64,000 nt of DNA from positions 20,956,354 to 21,020,353 of the forward strand of contig CM069432.1 of assembly GCA_035610365.1 (NCBI GenBank), in the 5' to 3' direction. A program made the position numbers and the translations under genes. The notes under the pieces are model-generated. The model saw only the letters and a program-made list of their open reading frames with translations, was not told where the DNA came from and searched no databases. The stretch is from Aquatica leii (taxonomy: Eukaryota > Arthropoda > Insecta > Coleoptera > Lampyridae). Shown here in pieces: positions 55,281 to 64,000 of the stretch (positions within the stretch are counted from its first letter, which is position 1; each line of letters begins with the position of its first letter).

Positions 55281-56589
55281 TTGCTAGGGGTTCTCGTGAG
55301 CTTTGATGTTACTTCACTTTTTACTAAAGTTCCTATTAAGGATTCGCTTATTATCATCAAACAGATTCTGTCTCAACATGGCAAGGACTTGAGTTTGGTT
55401 CCTCTTATTGAAAAGTGTCTATCCTCTACTTACTTCCAATTTGATAATAAGTTTTACGAACAAGTTTCTGGTGCTGCTATGGGTTCTCCTCTATCACCTG
55501 TTGTAGCTAACATTTTTATGGAATCCTTTGAAACGATTGCTTTGGAATCATCAATATTAAAACCTAAAGTGTGGTTTAGATATGTTGACGACACGTTTAT
55601 TGTTTGGTCTCATGGTCATCTTGAATTGTCTAAGTTTCTTGATCATCTTAACAATCAACACTTAGATATCAAATTTACTATGGAAATCGAAAGTAATGGT
55701 TCTCTTCCTTTTCTTGACGTTCTTGTAACTCGTAAGCCCGACGGACTTCTAGGCCATTCTGTTTATCGCAAACCCACCCATACGGACAGATATCTTCATG
55801 CTTCGTCTCATCATCATCCTGCACAGAAACGTTCTGTTATTGAATCTTTGGTCCATCGTGCCTTTTCTATTTGTCAACCTGAGAATCTAGACTCAGAACT
55901 TCGTCATCTTACTAGAACCTTAGTGAGCAATGGTTATCTAAAGCGTGATATTCATAGAGTTATTAATCGTCGTTTACATCCACGTACTCGATTACCTAAG
56001 GACACTTCTACTCCCGAATCCAACCCGAAATTGGCCTTTTACCCTACATTCACAAGGTTACAGATCAAATAGGGAAACTCCTTCGTAAGAATGGTATTAA
56101 ACCCATATTCAACTCGACAGGCAAAATCTCTCAGATTCTTCCTTCTCCCAAAGACAAATTCCCTACACTTTCATCTCAAGGTGTATACCAAATTCCCTGT
56201 TCTTGTGGTTTAGTCTACATTGGTGAAACCGGTCGTTCCGTCATTACTCGCATTTCAGAACATGATCGTTGTATAAGGAAAAGGTATACTTCTAAGTCTG
56301 CGGTCGCTGAACATCATTTTACTACAGGTCACAAGATAGATTTTGATAATGTTTCGTTGATTGCCAAATCTCCATTCTTTTCAACAGGAAATTCCGAGAA
56401 AGCATAGAAATCATCAAACACCCCAATAACTTCAATCGCGATCATGGTTTCGAACTATCCCCTCTTTGGTTCCCGGTTATTAGTCATTTATCAAAAACAC
56501 GCCCCCTAGCAACCGTAACCCAATCAGGGTCGAGCTTAATCATCCGTGACGATCCTTTTCCTTTAAATACGGAGACTATTTCTTCTTAA
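55281..56589 (+). pseudogene. PLE-1 inverted copy, 5'-truncated RT plus GIY-YIG
   Basis: The plus strand starts abruptly in the RT at LVSFDVTSLF, the equivalent of residue about 428 of the intact protein, and is identical to it over some 250 residues. It then shifts frame because a run of five T is four T at 56037-56040 (GGCCTTTTACC). A second T-run deletion occurs near 56378-56381. The GIY-YIG part is otherwise complete and the stop corresponds to the intact one. It also keeps about 20 bp (around 56509-56530) that are deleted from the minus copy. It has no start or promoter of its own. Confidence 0.9.
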
Positions 56590-56904
56590 GTCACTTCTAC
56601 GGAGTTTAGAATCTGGCTTGGTTCACAAGTTGATTACCTAACTCGGTAGTGGTTCTTTGTTAGATTTTCGTTTGCTTTTTCAGGTTATCGTTTTCTTTCT
56701 CACCTTTTCATAGTTTAGGTTATGGCTTGTTTTTCAAGTGGATAACCTAACTTTTGAGAAGTTCTTAGTTAGATTTCGATTGCTTGTTTGAGTTTTGCGA
56801 TTTATCTCACGCCCTGATGAAGCCCCTTACGAAAGTGGGCGAAACGTTGGCAGCTTCGGTTGCAACTATGACACGGCCCAAACCTGGAAGACATTCTAAT
56901 GTTA
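56590..56904 (+). repeat. PLE-1 terminal repeat, inverted unit
   Basis: Reverse complement of the left unit, ending at ATTCTAATGTTA, about 38 bp short of the left end, directly against the target duplication. Confidence 0.9.
56800..56885 (+). ncRNA. Hammerhead-ribozyme-like core, PLE-1 inverted repeat
   Basis: CTGATGA at 56814-56820, stem II GCCC/GGGC, GAAA at 56841-56844; identical to the two minus-strand copies. Confidence 0.55.
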
Positions 56905-56921
56905 GTATATAAACTGCTAAT
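56905..56921. repeat. Right target-site duplication of PLE-1
   Basis: GTATATAAACTGCTAAT, exact copy of 52078-52094; the RTE reading continues from here. Confidence 0.85.
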
Positions 56922-58010
56922 TAGAATAATAACAAACGGCCTGGAGAAAAAAATTGACGACTATCAGCCCAAAGAACAAGCAGGCTTTAGAAGGAGCTAC
57001 AGCACTGTCAAACATATTCATACGATCAGAATATTGAATGAGAAGGTAATTGAATATAACATCAAAGTGTGGCTAGCATTTATTGACTTTCGAAAAGCGT
57101 TTGACGCCGTCGGCAATAGAAAGAGCTTTGAGAAATGAAAGAATAGACCAAAGGTATATCAATGTCATTAAAAAAATACAAGGTGTATCAAAAATTAAAT
57201 TGAGAATGCATGAAGATACTAACGAATTGACCATTAACAGAGGCGTAAGACAAGGTGATATAATATTACCGAAGTTATTTACTCTGGTTCTTGAAGACGT
57301 ATTCAAGAAACTACACTGGGAAAATACAGGTATTAATATATCAGGAGAAACCCTCAACAACTTAAGATTCGCCGACGATATTGTGATATTCGCCAGGAAT
57401 GACATAGATTTACAAATAATGCTTATAGAATTACACAAAGAAGCAAAAACGGTTGGATTAAAAATGAATATATTAAAAACGAAGTTCATGACAAACGATA
57501 GAGACACAATAAGCATAGAAACTCAAAACATTGAAAATGTTAACTCCTAAATATATCTAGGACAACAAATAACGATGGGTAAAATAAATCAGGAGCTCAA
57601 GATAAACCGAAGAACACGATTGGGATGGACAGCTTACGGGAAAATGCGATACATTTTTAAATCCAAACTACCTCTGAGGTTAAATACCAAAATTTATAAT
57701 GAACGTATTCTTCCGGTGGCAACCTACGGATGTGAAACTTGGAGTCTAACCAAGAGGATAATAAATAAATTGCAAGTTCATCAGAGAGCAATTGAAAGAA
57801 ACATGCTAGGTGTTTCGGTAGCGGACCATAAAACCAACAAATGGATAAGGAACACCACAAAGTTCCAAGATCACGTAGCAAAAAACAGCAGTAATAACTG
57901 GAGCGAAAAAGTGACTAGATGGAGACCTTGGGGAGAAAAAAAGAAGCATAGGAAGATCCCAACAACGATGGTACGATGACATCAAACGTACAGCAGGACT
58001 AAACTGGTAT
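56922..58010 (+). pseudogene. RTE-type LINE, 3' part
   Basis: Resumes the LINE split by PLE-1: EQAGFRRSYSTVKHI, VWLAFIDFRKAFDAV (first catalytic aspartate, near 57070-57110), RGVRQGDIILPKLFT, LRFADDIVIFA near 57363-57395 (catalytic box), and KMNILKTKFMTN. After a frame change it reads YLGQQITMG and ILPVATYGCETWSLT (57710-57755). The C-terminal blocks and WYDDIKRTAGLNWYQ complete the frame, reaching the MITE at 58011. A few frameshifts and one stop are present. It is related to, but clearly different from, the RTE copy at 29840-30903. Confidence 0.88.
58003..58010. repeat. 8-bp target duplication of the MITE
   Basis: ACTGGTAT here and again at 58313-58320. Confidence 0.9.
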
Positions 58011-58312
58011 CAGGGCCGGATATAAAGGTCTGGAGGCCTCGGAGCAACAAAGGAGTGGAGGCCCCTTAGCCCCAAATTATTTTCCAAATAAAATGAATGT
58101 TACTGATTGCCTGATTGGAGTAAACAAATATAGATCAAGTTTGTACAAAGTACCGTAGGTAAAGGTAAAACGCGAAATAAAATATGAAAGGAAAAGTTGT
58201 TTACTAGTCTGAATTTGAAAATTTTTTTTTGGAAGTCTCTATAGTGGGGGCCCCTCTTTTGTGAAGGCCCTGGGGCTGTAGCCCCGCTTGCCCTCCCCTA
58301 AATCCGGCCCTG
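58011..58312. mobile_element. hAT-type MITE, 302 bp
   Basis: Starts CAGGGCCGGAT and ends ATCCGGCCCTG, an 11-bp perfect inverted repeat, flanked by the 8-bp duplication ACTGGTAT. The 8-bp duplication and CAG...CTG ends are diagnostic of hAT elements. No coding. It interrupts the C-terminal end of the RTE frame, which continues at 58321. Confidence 0.92.
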
Positions 58313-58320
58313 ACTGGTAT

Positions 58321-58376
58321 CAGGTTGAACTAAATAGGGATGCCTGGCAAGATTTGAGAGAGGCCTATATCTAGAG
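58321..58376 (+). pseudogene. RTE-type LINE, last codons
   Basis: After the MITE the frame continues as VELNRDAWQDLREAYI and a stop, matching the WKGLGEAYVQ end of the related LINE at 30.9 kb. Confidence 0.8.
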
Positions 58377-58399
58377 GATAGAGAACGGCTAGAGAAGAG

Positions 58400-58700
58400 A
58401 AGAGTAGGCTCCTCATTACTGTTCTCTTCTTCTGTTTGTAGTATCTGCTATCACTTAGAAACGATACGTAGTTGATATGTAATTCAAGATCACTAATTAC
58501 AGTTATTGCGTTGTTCGTAGGTATGTTAGTAAATAACGAAGTCACATTAAAGCTCTCAATCAATTGTTCAATTTTTCAGCACGTTTTCATATTTCTTCTC
58601 GTATGATGCTGTTTTCTTTGCTACGTGTTTGGATAAATCGTAGGTCCGCGATCTAATACTGCTAATGATAGGAGGAAATGGCGTTGTAATTGTCATCAAA
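58400..58700 (-). pseudogene. PLE-2 minus-strand RT fragment
   Basis: The minus strand reads SFNVTSLFTNIPTNNAI (near 58510-58560), the Penelope RT box with the first catalytic aspartate changed to N, then LELHINYVSFLSDSRYYKQ. The upstream part near 58600-58690 fits the preceding RT blocks. It is 5' and 3' truncated and lies back-to-back with the plus-strand copy that starts near 58740. Confidence 0.7.
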
Positions 58701-58739
58701 AAAAGCTAACAACGGTAGAAAAAAAGTGATAAAAATTGG

Positions 58740-59060
58740 AATAAACTTTGTTATTGCACCAGAATTAATATCGAAGAAAGTAGACGTAGCAGAAAAATTT
58801 TTACCAACTCTCGAAAGTAAAAAATAGAACAAAAATTGAGACGTGTTTTAAAGGAAGCAAAAACACCTAAACGGAATATAACCAACGAGGAGAAGACGGC
58901 CTTAAGCAACCTAAGGATGACAATATTGTGATTGCAAAAATTGACAAGAACAATGCGACTGTAATCTTGTATAAAGAAACATACAAACAGAAGAACAAAG
59001 CCCTACTAAGTCTACCCCAAACAAATAGATTGCTCAAAAAGTTGTAACAAGCATATTTTT
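58740..59060 (+). pseudogene. PLE-2 plus copy, N-terminal part
   Basis: The plus strand encodes GINFVIAPELISKKVDV (near 58742-58790), KRNITNEEKTALSNLK, then NIVIAKIDKNNATVILYKE (58921-58980), equivalent to the DKGNATVV block of PLE-1, and LLSLPQTNRLLKK. Frame changes are present. The stretch breaks at about 59060 and resumes at 59461. Confidence 0.8.
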
Positions 59061-59460
59061 TTTTATTAAATACTTCAAATTTGAATTAACATTTTCGCCT
59101 CAAAAGAACTTCGTACTGTGGCCGATGGTTGCATTTAAATTTTAAATGTGATGTGGCCTTTGTTGTTTCATAATTATTTGTTTTTTGTTGTGATTAGTTA
59201 TTATGAAATCGTAGTTACTATACAAAAATCCGTAATTAGCTAAGAGTCAATTTTTTCTTTGTTCTTTACGCTTGATGTAACATTGGTTTTTGCATTTTAA
59301 TTTTTTCCGCTGCTACGTTTCTTTTTAATACGATGCTTATTTTTGTACGTAATTTCGTTTATGGATACGAAGATTTGGTTTGCATACCTACGTACAATTA
59401 CGTTTTGCGATTTTGATTTTTGGAATGTGAATACGATTACGATTTGTTGTGTATATGTTA
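59061..59460. other. 400-bp insertion in PLE-2
   Basis: Non-coding sequence between two blocks that are adjacent in Penelope proteins (RLLKK and KKLLKKSTLPKE). No terminal repeats or duplication were recognised, so its nature is unknown. Confidence 0.45.
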
Positions 59461-59593
59461 TAGAGTAAAAAAACTTTTAAAGAAATCAACACTCCCAAAA
59501 GAAAACAAAAAGTTGTTAAAACTTAAAACCAATCGAACACCTAGACTACATGGTCTACCAAAGATCGACAAAACAGTAGGGCAGATCCGGCTA
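59461..59593 (+). pseudogene. PLE-2 plus copy, middle part
   Basis: KKLLKKSTLPKENKKLL and RTPRLHGLPKIDKTVGQIR (59510-59590) match the LPPETKRRL and PPRLYGLPKIHKQG blocks of PLE-1. It is cut by the pogo-like transposon; the next block begins at 62602. Confidence 0.85.
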
Positions 59594-62500
59594 CAGTGGC
59601 CACCTTCAAACTTTGAGTCTTGTATAAATTGTGTATATCTATTTGCCTAGGATCGTTCATTACACTTTCAACATTAACTATTCAGTACTAAAACTCAAAT
59701 ATTTCTTGTAATTTTTGAGTAAAATTTGTTTTTGTAAGTCTATACAAAATGGCCACTGTACCCTCCATGTAGGGTATAGTAGCCCTATGTTGTAAGAGTT
59801 GGGTGGCCACTGTTCCCTAATTAGAAATTAACAAGAAAATTGGATTAACAAAATAAATACATACAACCATTGCTATAAAAGTACCTATAATAATTTTAAG
59901 TGGATATTACATCACTAAATGCAAAAAAAAAGATATAACTAAATGATTTTCAAAGATTAATGGACATTGTACAAAGACATATCAATGGCAAATCTGTAAA
60001 TCGTGCTTGTTTTGGCCGTTCCTCAGGATAAATTTGGATCAGGTAAGTGCAATTCTATGTCTTTAAGAAAAACAATACTTGCATCTTCAACGATTGGGAA
60101 AACGAACGCATTTCCTTGCTTTTGTAGAAAATTAATTTCATACTCTTGGTTACTAATTTTCTTTAACACCTTGCCCACGTAATATTTGCAAGTCTTTTTT
60201 GTAGGAAATTTGACCAAGACAAATGATTGTGCGCTGATGTCACTTAGATCTTTAGAATCTTTTACGATATCATCAATTTCTTCACACCAATCAATATCAT
60301 CGTAGTCTGTTAAATCAGATAAGTTCATATCATCTTCTTCAGAGCTCGTTACATCGACAATCTCTTGTAGTTTGGGCTTTTTAACAATTAATTGATGCCT
60401 ATTCTCGTCAAAACATTTTTCTCAGCTTAGATGCTTTATTATAGTTTTCTACTCTTAATCTTTTGTAAATTGGAGTATCCGTCAATACATCCGTCGATTT
60501 TTTTCCCTTTTCTGGGAATCTTTGTTTTATTATTTTTTTTAACTGTTGGATAAGGCTGTACAATTTCTGGAGGTATAAATTCTTTCTCCGGTGTCCTCTG
60601 TTCAATCATTTCTTTTTGCACTATTATGTCCTCTTCAGATTCAATGTCAGAATCAACAGTTTCCTCTGAGACAGCTTTTTTTTCTTGAGTGTTTAAACCT
60701 GGTTTCATGTTTGTCCCACAACTAGTACTTGGTTGGAATTCTTTAAAACTGACGTTAGGTTGGGATTCTCCTAAACTAGTTTTAAGTTGGGGGTCCATCT
60801 CAGGAATGTCAGTTACTTTTGATGCCATAAAATCGTCGTCACTAAATATCATATTATTGAAGGGGAAAATACCCGTTTTTTTAAAAGCAGAAATGCAGTT
60901 CTTCGCACAAAATGCCAGTGGGTATGCAACCCCTAAAAGCTCAGCGATATAATAAATTACAATTCTTTTTCAGAGATTATTAAGCAGCCAAGTTTAACAA
61001 GCGTTGCTATAATATTTTTTCAGAGGACCATACACGCATTTATCCAACGGTTGTAGTTTGTGGCTGGTGTGAGGCGGGAGTGTCAGTAATTTCACATGGT
61101 TTTGTCAAGCCTTTTCTATAACTGCCATATGCAATATGTGAATTTTATGGTTATCCATAATTAAAAGTACAGGGGCTTCTGCAGATGGTTTAGCATGATT
61201 GATAAAGTGATTAAACTACTCTGCAAAGATAAGCCGCTCCAATAGTTCCCGGTGGCGAATTTTTGATCATATGGTGTTTGAAATACTTGCGGGGAAACAC
61301 TAGTAATGGAGAAATGGTATTTCCCATAGCGTTTATAGCTCCAACCATTGTTACGAGTGTACCTCTTTTGCTTGAAGTAATCTGTCCCACTTGCTTTTGG
61401 CCTTTAGCAGCTAAAACCTTTCTGCGATTTTGCACTGTTGTTAACGCTGTTTCGTCGACGTTGTAGATTTGACAGGCATTTAGTTTATATTTTTCTATAA
61501 GCCCTTTTAAATTTATGAAAAATTTATCAACTTGGTTTATTAAAACCCATAGTCCTTCTCAGAGACGTTGCTTCCGCTGTTCTTATAGCAATGTCTTTGT
61601 TCCTCTTAATAAATCCCGTAAACCAGTCTTTTCCCGCAAGTTGATTTTCGCTCCAAGGCGTCGGAATATTTTTTTTATTATCAATTACCAACTCATAGGC
61701 CAATTTACGGGAGTTTTTGGGTGTCAAACCGTGATGTAAATTAGCCATAGTTTTCAGATATCTATACAAATGCTGCTCTTCTTCACTAGAAAAAAAAATT
61801 CTGACTGTATAATTTGGGCACATGCGTGGACTACCTTCTAAATCGGGATTATTCTAATTTATGTTTTTTCTGGATTCCCTACATTTTTTTATATATCTTC
61901 GTAGGGTGGTGCGAGGAATATTGTAATTAGTGCAGCTCTTTTGTTAGAAAAACCTCTTTCAAAAACTGCATATACTGCATTTTTCATGCTCTCTTCTCTG
62001 GTTTTTCTAATGCCAGTATTTTTTTAAACCTTTTCGTGGCATTACTGCAACCTCTGAAAGAAACAAATATAGCTATAATATGAACATGTATAGCTATATT
62101 TGTTTTAACAATTTCAATAATTATAAGGCAATCGGTTTAAAAATATCAAAAGCAGTGGCCACATTTTTTAAGTGTACAGTGGCCACTGCTTTAAAAACAT
62201 GAAAAGCAGTGGCCACTGTATACTTAAAAAATGTGGCCACTGTGCGCAAATCGCACTTTATCACACATCGTAACCTAAAATATATTAAAACTAAAATTCT
62301 TACCTTTTCGAGTATGAAGATAGTACCTTCAAGGACGACACTTACACCTATTAACTGCAAAGTACAAAAAACAACTTTTAAGTTTATTGGGGAACACTTT
62401 AAATGTGTATTAAATAATAAGTATTGACTGCAAACAAAGAAAATTCACGTGTTTCATTACTATACTTAGCAACAACTGAATCATCGATCGTTGAAAATAA

Positions 62501-62599
62501 TCGTTTAAGGTACCTATACACACAAAGCAGATGTCAGTGTTGTCAGATATTTCACTAACATTTTACGAAGAAGTGGCCACTGTACCAGCATGGCCACTG
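59594..62599 (-). mobile_element. pogo/Tigger-like DNA transposon, 3.0 kb
   Basis: Both ends start CAGTGGCCA (inward), flanked by TA, the target of this superfamily. The identity extends outward, TCCGGCTACAGTGGCCA on the left and its complement on the right, so the true end may be a few bases further out. GTGGCCAC or GTGGCCACTG recurs inside both ends (left near 59751 and 59811; right near 62155, 62174, 62206, 62231, 62573). It interrupts PLE-2 between adjacent RT blocks. Confidence 0.85.
60023..61823 (-). pseudogene. pogo/Tigger-like transposase with DDD triad
   Basis: Minus strand. The N-terminal part (61527-61823) has a CENP-B-like helix-turn-helix region (NSRKLAYELVIDNK and WFTGFIKRNKDIAIRT). 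After a frameshift near 61535 the catalytic domain starts with IYNVDETALTTV (61445-61480, first D). GQITSSKRGTLVTMVGAINA and PPLLVFPRK-like sequence follow, typical of the Tigger/jerky branch. LLIMDNHKIHI (61135-61170, second D) and LPPHTSHKLQPLDKCVYGPL (61035-61090, third D) complete the triad. A long acidic, Ser-rich C-terminal region (60439-60852) leads to a conserved-looking end, YYVGKVLKKISNQEYEINFL (60023-60328). All three catalytic residues are present, but at least two frameshifts and stops (near 61535 and 61240) disable it. Confidence 0.85.
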
Positions 62600-62601
62600 T
62601 A

Positions 62602-63270
62602 GCCGGACCTCCCTTATCACTTCGCTTTGTTGTTATCAGTGTTGGATCGCCGACCTACGACCTAGCCAAATACTTAGCAACGATCTTGAAACTGTACGTA
62701 GGAAAGATGGTATCATACGTAAAAAACTCGCAACAGCTTGTAGAACTGTTGAAGAATTTAATAATTGATGGAGACGACATATTAGTGAGTTTTGTAGTGA
62801 GTGACTTCGTTATTTACCAACATATTTACGAACGATGCAATAGCTTTAATTAGTGATCTTAAATTTTCTACAAACACAACGAATCTAATGAAGTTTTGCC
62901 TGTCAACTACGTATTTTCTATAGAAAAGAAACAGCCCACTATATCACTTGAAATAGCCAATTTATTCATAAAAACGTTCGAAGAAGAAGCATTAGAAAAC
63001 AGCGACTCTAAGCTTTAAAAGTTTGTTAAGCACATTAACTAACAGCACTCATATATAAAGTTTTCTATGAAAATAAAAGAACGATTACGATCTGGATCTG
63101 GATGTAATAATAAACCGCACTGAGTCAAGAAGATTACAACATGCAGTGTACAAAAAAACCATACGGACCATACCATCTAGAAGAGAAGAAATAAAATGTC
63201 AACGACGCTCTGAAAAGGAATGGATCTAGCGACACAGAGATAAGAAAAGCTGTTACCAGTCTATTTTACC
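62602..63270 (+). pseudogene. PLE-2 plus copy, RT core
   Basis: Resumes after the pogo insertion: LRFVVISVGSPTYDLAKYLA (62620-62690, the FRPIVS..SPTYKLAKFL block), MVSYVKNSQQLVELLKN, and DDILVSFVVSDF, where the catalytic D of SFDV is changed to V. It continues through IANLFIKTFEEEALENSDSK (62955-63015) and remnants of the GHSVYRKPTHTDRY block near 63130-63180. Many stops are present. The GIY-YIG part was not recognised. Confidence 0.82.
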
Positions 63271-63719
63271 ATAGTGGGTTCTGTTAGTAACAACCATGTC
63301 ATCACGGTTAGCTAAAATGTGGGTGAGTGAACGTGGCTGAGAAAGCTACAATAAGGAAAGAAAAATAACTTTATTGGTAAAAAAAGTTCTGCTGATTACC
63401 ACGACGAAATGAACAAACACTACTATGCGGAATAGATTCGATTTGCACTTCTTCTTTTTCTTCTATACTCCTTGTGAAATAAATAGTAAACGAACTAATA
63501 AAAGATTCTGCAAGTAAGTAATTTATTGACTAAATATGTAATTATAAAGGAAATTAAAGAATACGTTCTATTTCGTTTTAACGTAACACCGGTAATTCTA
63601 ATAATTCAATTTCTTATCGTTTACTATTCCCACTTTCTTTCTTCACGCATCAACTCATTAGTTGCGGCGCACACGAAGTCGTCTTTCTTCTTTTCTACAC
63701 TCCTTATACACTTAAGGGT
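63271..63719. other. No gene seen; short direct repeat
   Basis: T- and C-rich stretches near 63440-63480 and 63660-63715 share TTCTTCT..CTACACTCCTTAT-like sequence, a weak direct repeat about 220 bp apart. No coding. Confidence 0.3.
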
Positions 63720-64000
63720 GTCGGATTAGATTTTTTCTGATACTCACTTTTTCCATCCCGTTTGGTCCCGTGCTAGATTTTTTATTTCTGCTATTGTCTT
63801 CCCTCTTCTTTTTTTTTACTAGGTCTTCCTACTTTTCTTCTTTTACCTACTCTGTCCATCTCTACTATCTTTTTCGTCAATCTATTCTGATTCATCGATA
63901 TTATGTTTCCATATCATTTAAGCTGATTCATTTTTATTTTCGTGGTTATTGTTTATTTTTGTGTCATTTGTCTAATTTTCCTGCAATCATTCTGAGAAAT
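63720..64000 (-). pseudogene. LINE C-terminal tail
   Basis: The minus strand, entering from beyond the window, gives pieces like GKRRKVGRPSKK, followed by NLARDQTGWKK near 63740-63860. This is the C-terminal RGRP..TW...LARDR..W block of RTE-like and related LINE proteins, with frame changes. The element continues outside the window. Confidence 0.5.

Larger units (their letters stand above)
52095..56904. mobile_element. PLE-1: young head-to-head Penelope-like composite
   Basis: It consists of a complete minus-strand copy (terminal repeat 52095-52430 and a coding frame to 55009), a second terminal-repeat unit (54845-55278), and a 5'-truncated plus-strand copy joined directly at 55279-55281. 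Both outer ends are the same 3' terminal sequence. The whole array is flanked by one 17-bp target duplication in an RTE LINE. Copies are nearly identical, so insertion was recent. The right outer end lacks about 38 bp present at the left. Confidence 0.93.

Noticed and set aside
1..64000. CRISPR arrays, bacterial operons, ribosome-binding sites or rRNA genes
   Set aside because: Introns, TATA and poly(A) signals and eukaryotic retroelements show this is nuclear insect DNA; no regularly spaced repeats or rRNA sequence were seen.

Overview
This window looks like one piece of an insect nuclear genome. It is AT-rich, the real genes have introns, and nearly every recognisable coding stretch belongs to a eukaryotic transposable element. 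A minus-C type odorant-binding protein gene and three tiny secreted-peptide genes are the only convincing host genes. A beetle is a reasonable guess (minus-C odorant-binding proteins and mixed PLE, RTE, BEL/Pao, Ty3/gypsy and piggyBac content are common there), but nothing seen here proves the order.

Layout. 0.7-4.6 kb: decayed Jockey/I-group LINE pieces. 7.2-7.7 kb: a two-exon odorant-binding protein gene on the minus strand with a TATA box. 11.6-14.1 kb: a heavily decayed Ty3/gypsy pol on the plus strand. 14.6-22.9 kb: an old Penelope-like element (PLE-1b) split by a 3.4-kb unclassified GC-richer insertion (called family U here), then a truncated piggyBac. 25.2-26.3 kb: an internally deleted piggyBac with both ends. 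26.3-30.9 kb: hAT, BEL/Pao, Jockey and RTE-type remnants. 31.1-38.6 kb: a second Penelope-like lineage (PLE-3) arranged head-to-head and split by a young 4.8-kb Ty3/gypsy with 317-bp LTRs and a 5-bp target duplication. 39.3-40.6 kb: three small Gly/His/Tyr-rich secreted-peptide genes. 43.8-48.7 kb: a BEL/Pao element whose middle is replaced by a 2.5-kb element encoding a DDE-like protein of an uncharacterised family. 50.2-58.4 kb: an RTE-type LINE split by a young PLE composite (PLE-1, intact 854-residue reverse transcriptase plus GIY-YIG nuclease, 17-bp target duplication) and carrying a 302-bp hAT-type MITE with an 8-bp target duplication. 58.4-63.3 kb: a third Penelope-like lineage (PLE-2) split by a 3-kb pogo/Tigger-like transposon. 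63.7-64 kb: the tail of another LINE.

The strongest biology is in the Penelope-like elements. Three unrelated lineages in one window all show head-to-head inverted copies. Two of these composites are flanked as a whole by direct repeats, which suggests each was inserted as a unit. Hammerhead-ribozyme-like cores lie in their terminal repeats, and in PLE-1 the ribozyme core lies inside the start of the reading frame. The nesting gives a relative time order: RTE, then PLE-1, with the MITE also after the RTE; PLE-3, then gypsy; PLE-2, then pogo; PLE-1b, then family U; BEL/Pao, then the DDE-like element.

Limits: all identifications are by eye from motifs. Clade names within LINEs, the DDE-like family assignment, ribozyme folds and the outer ends of decayed elements are inferences.
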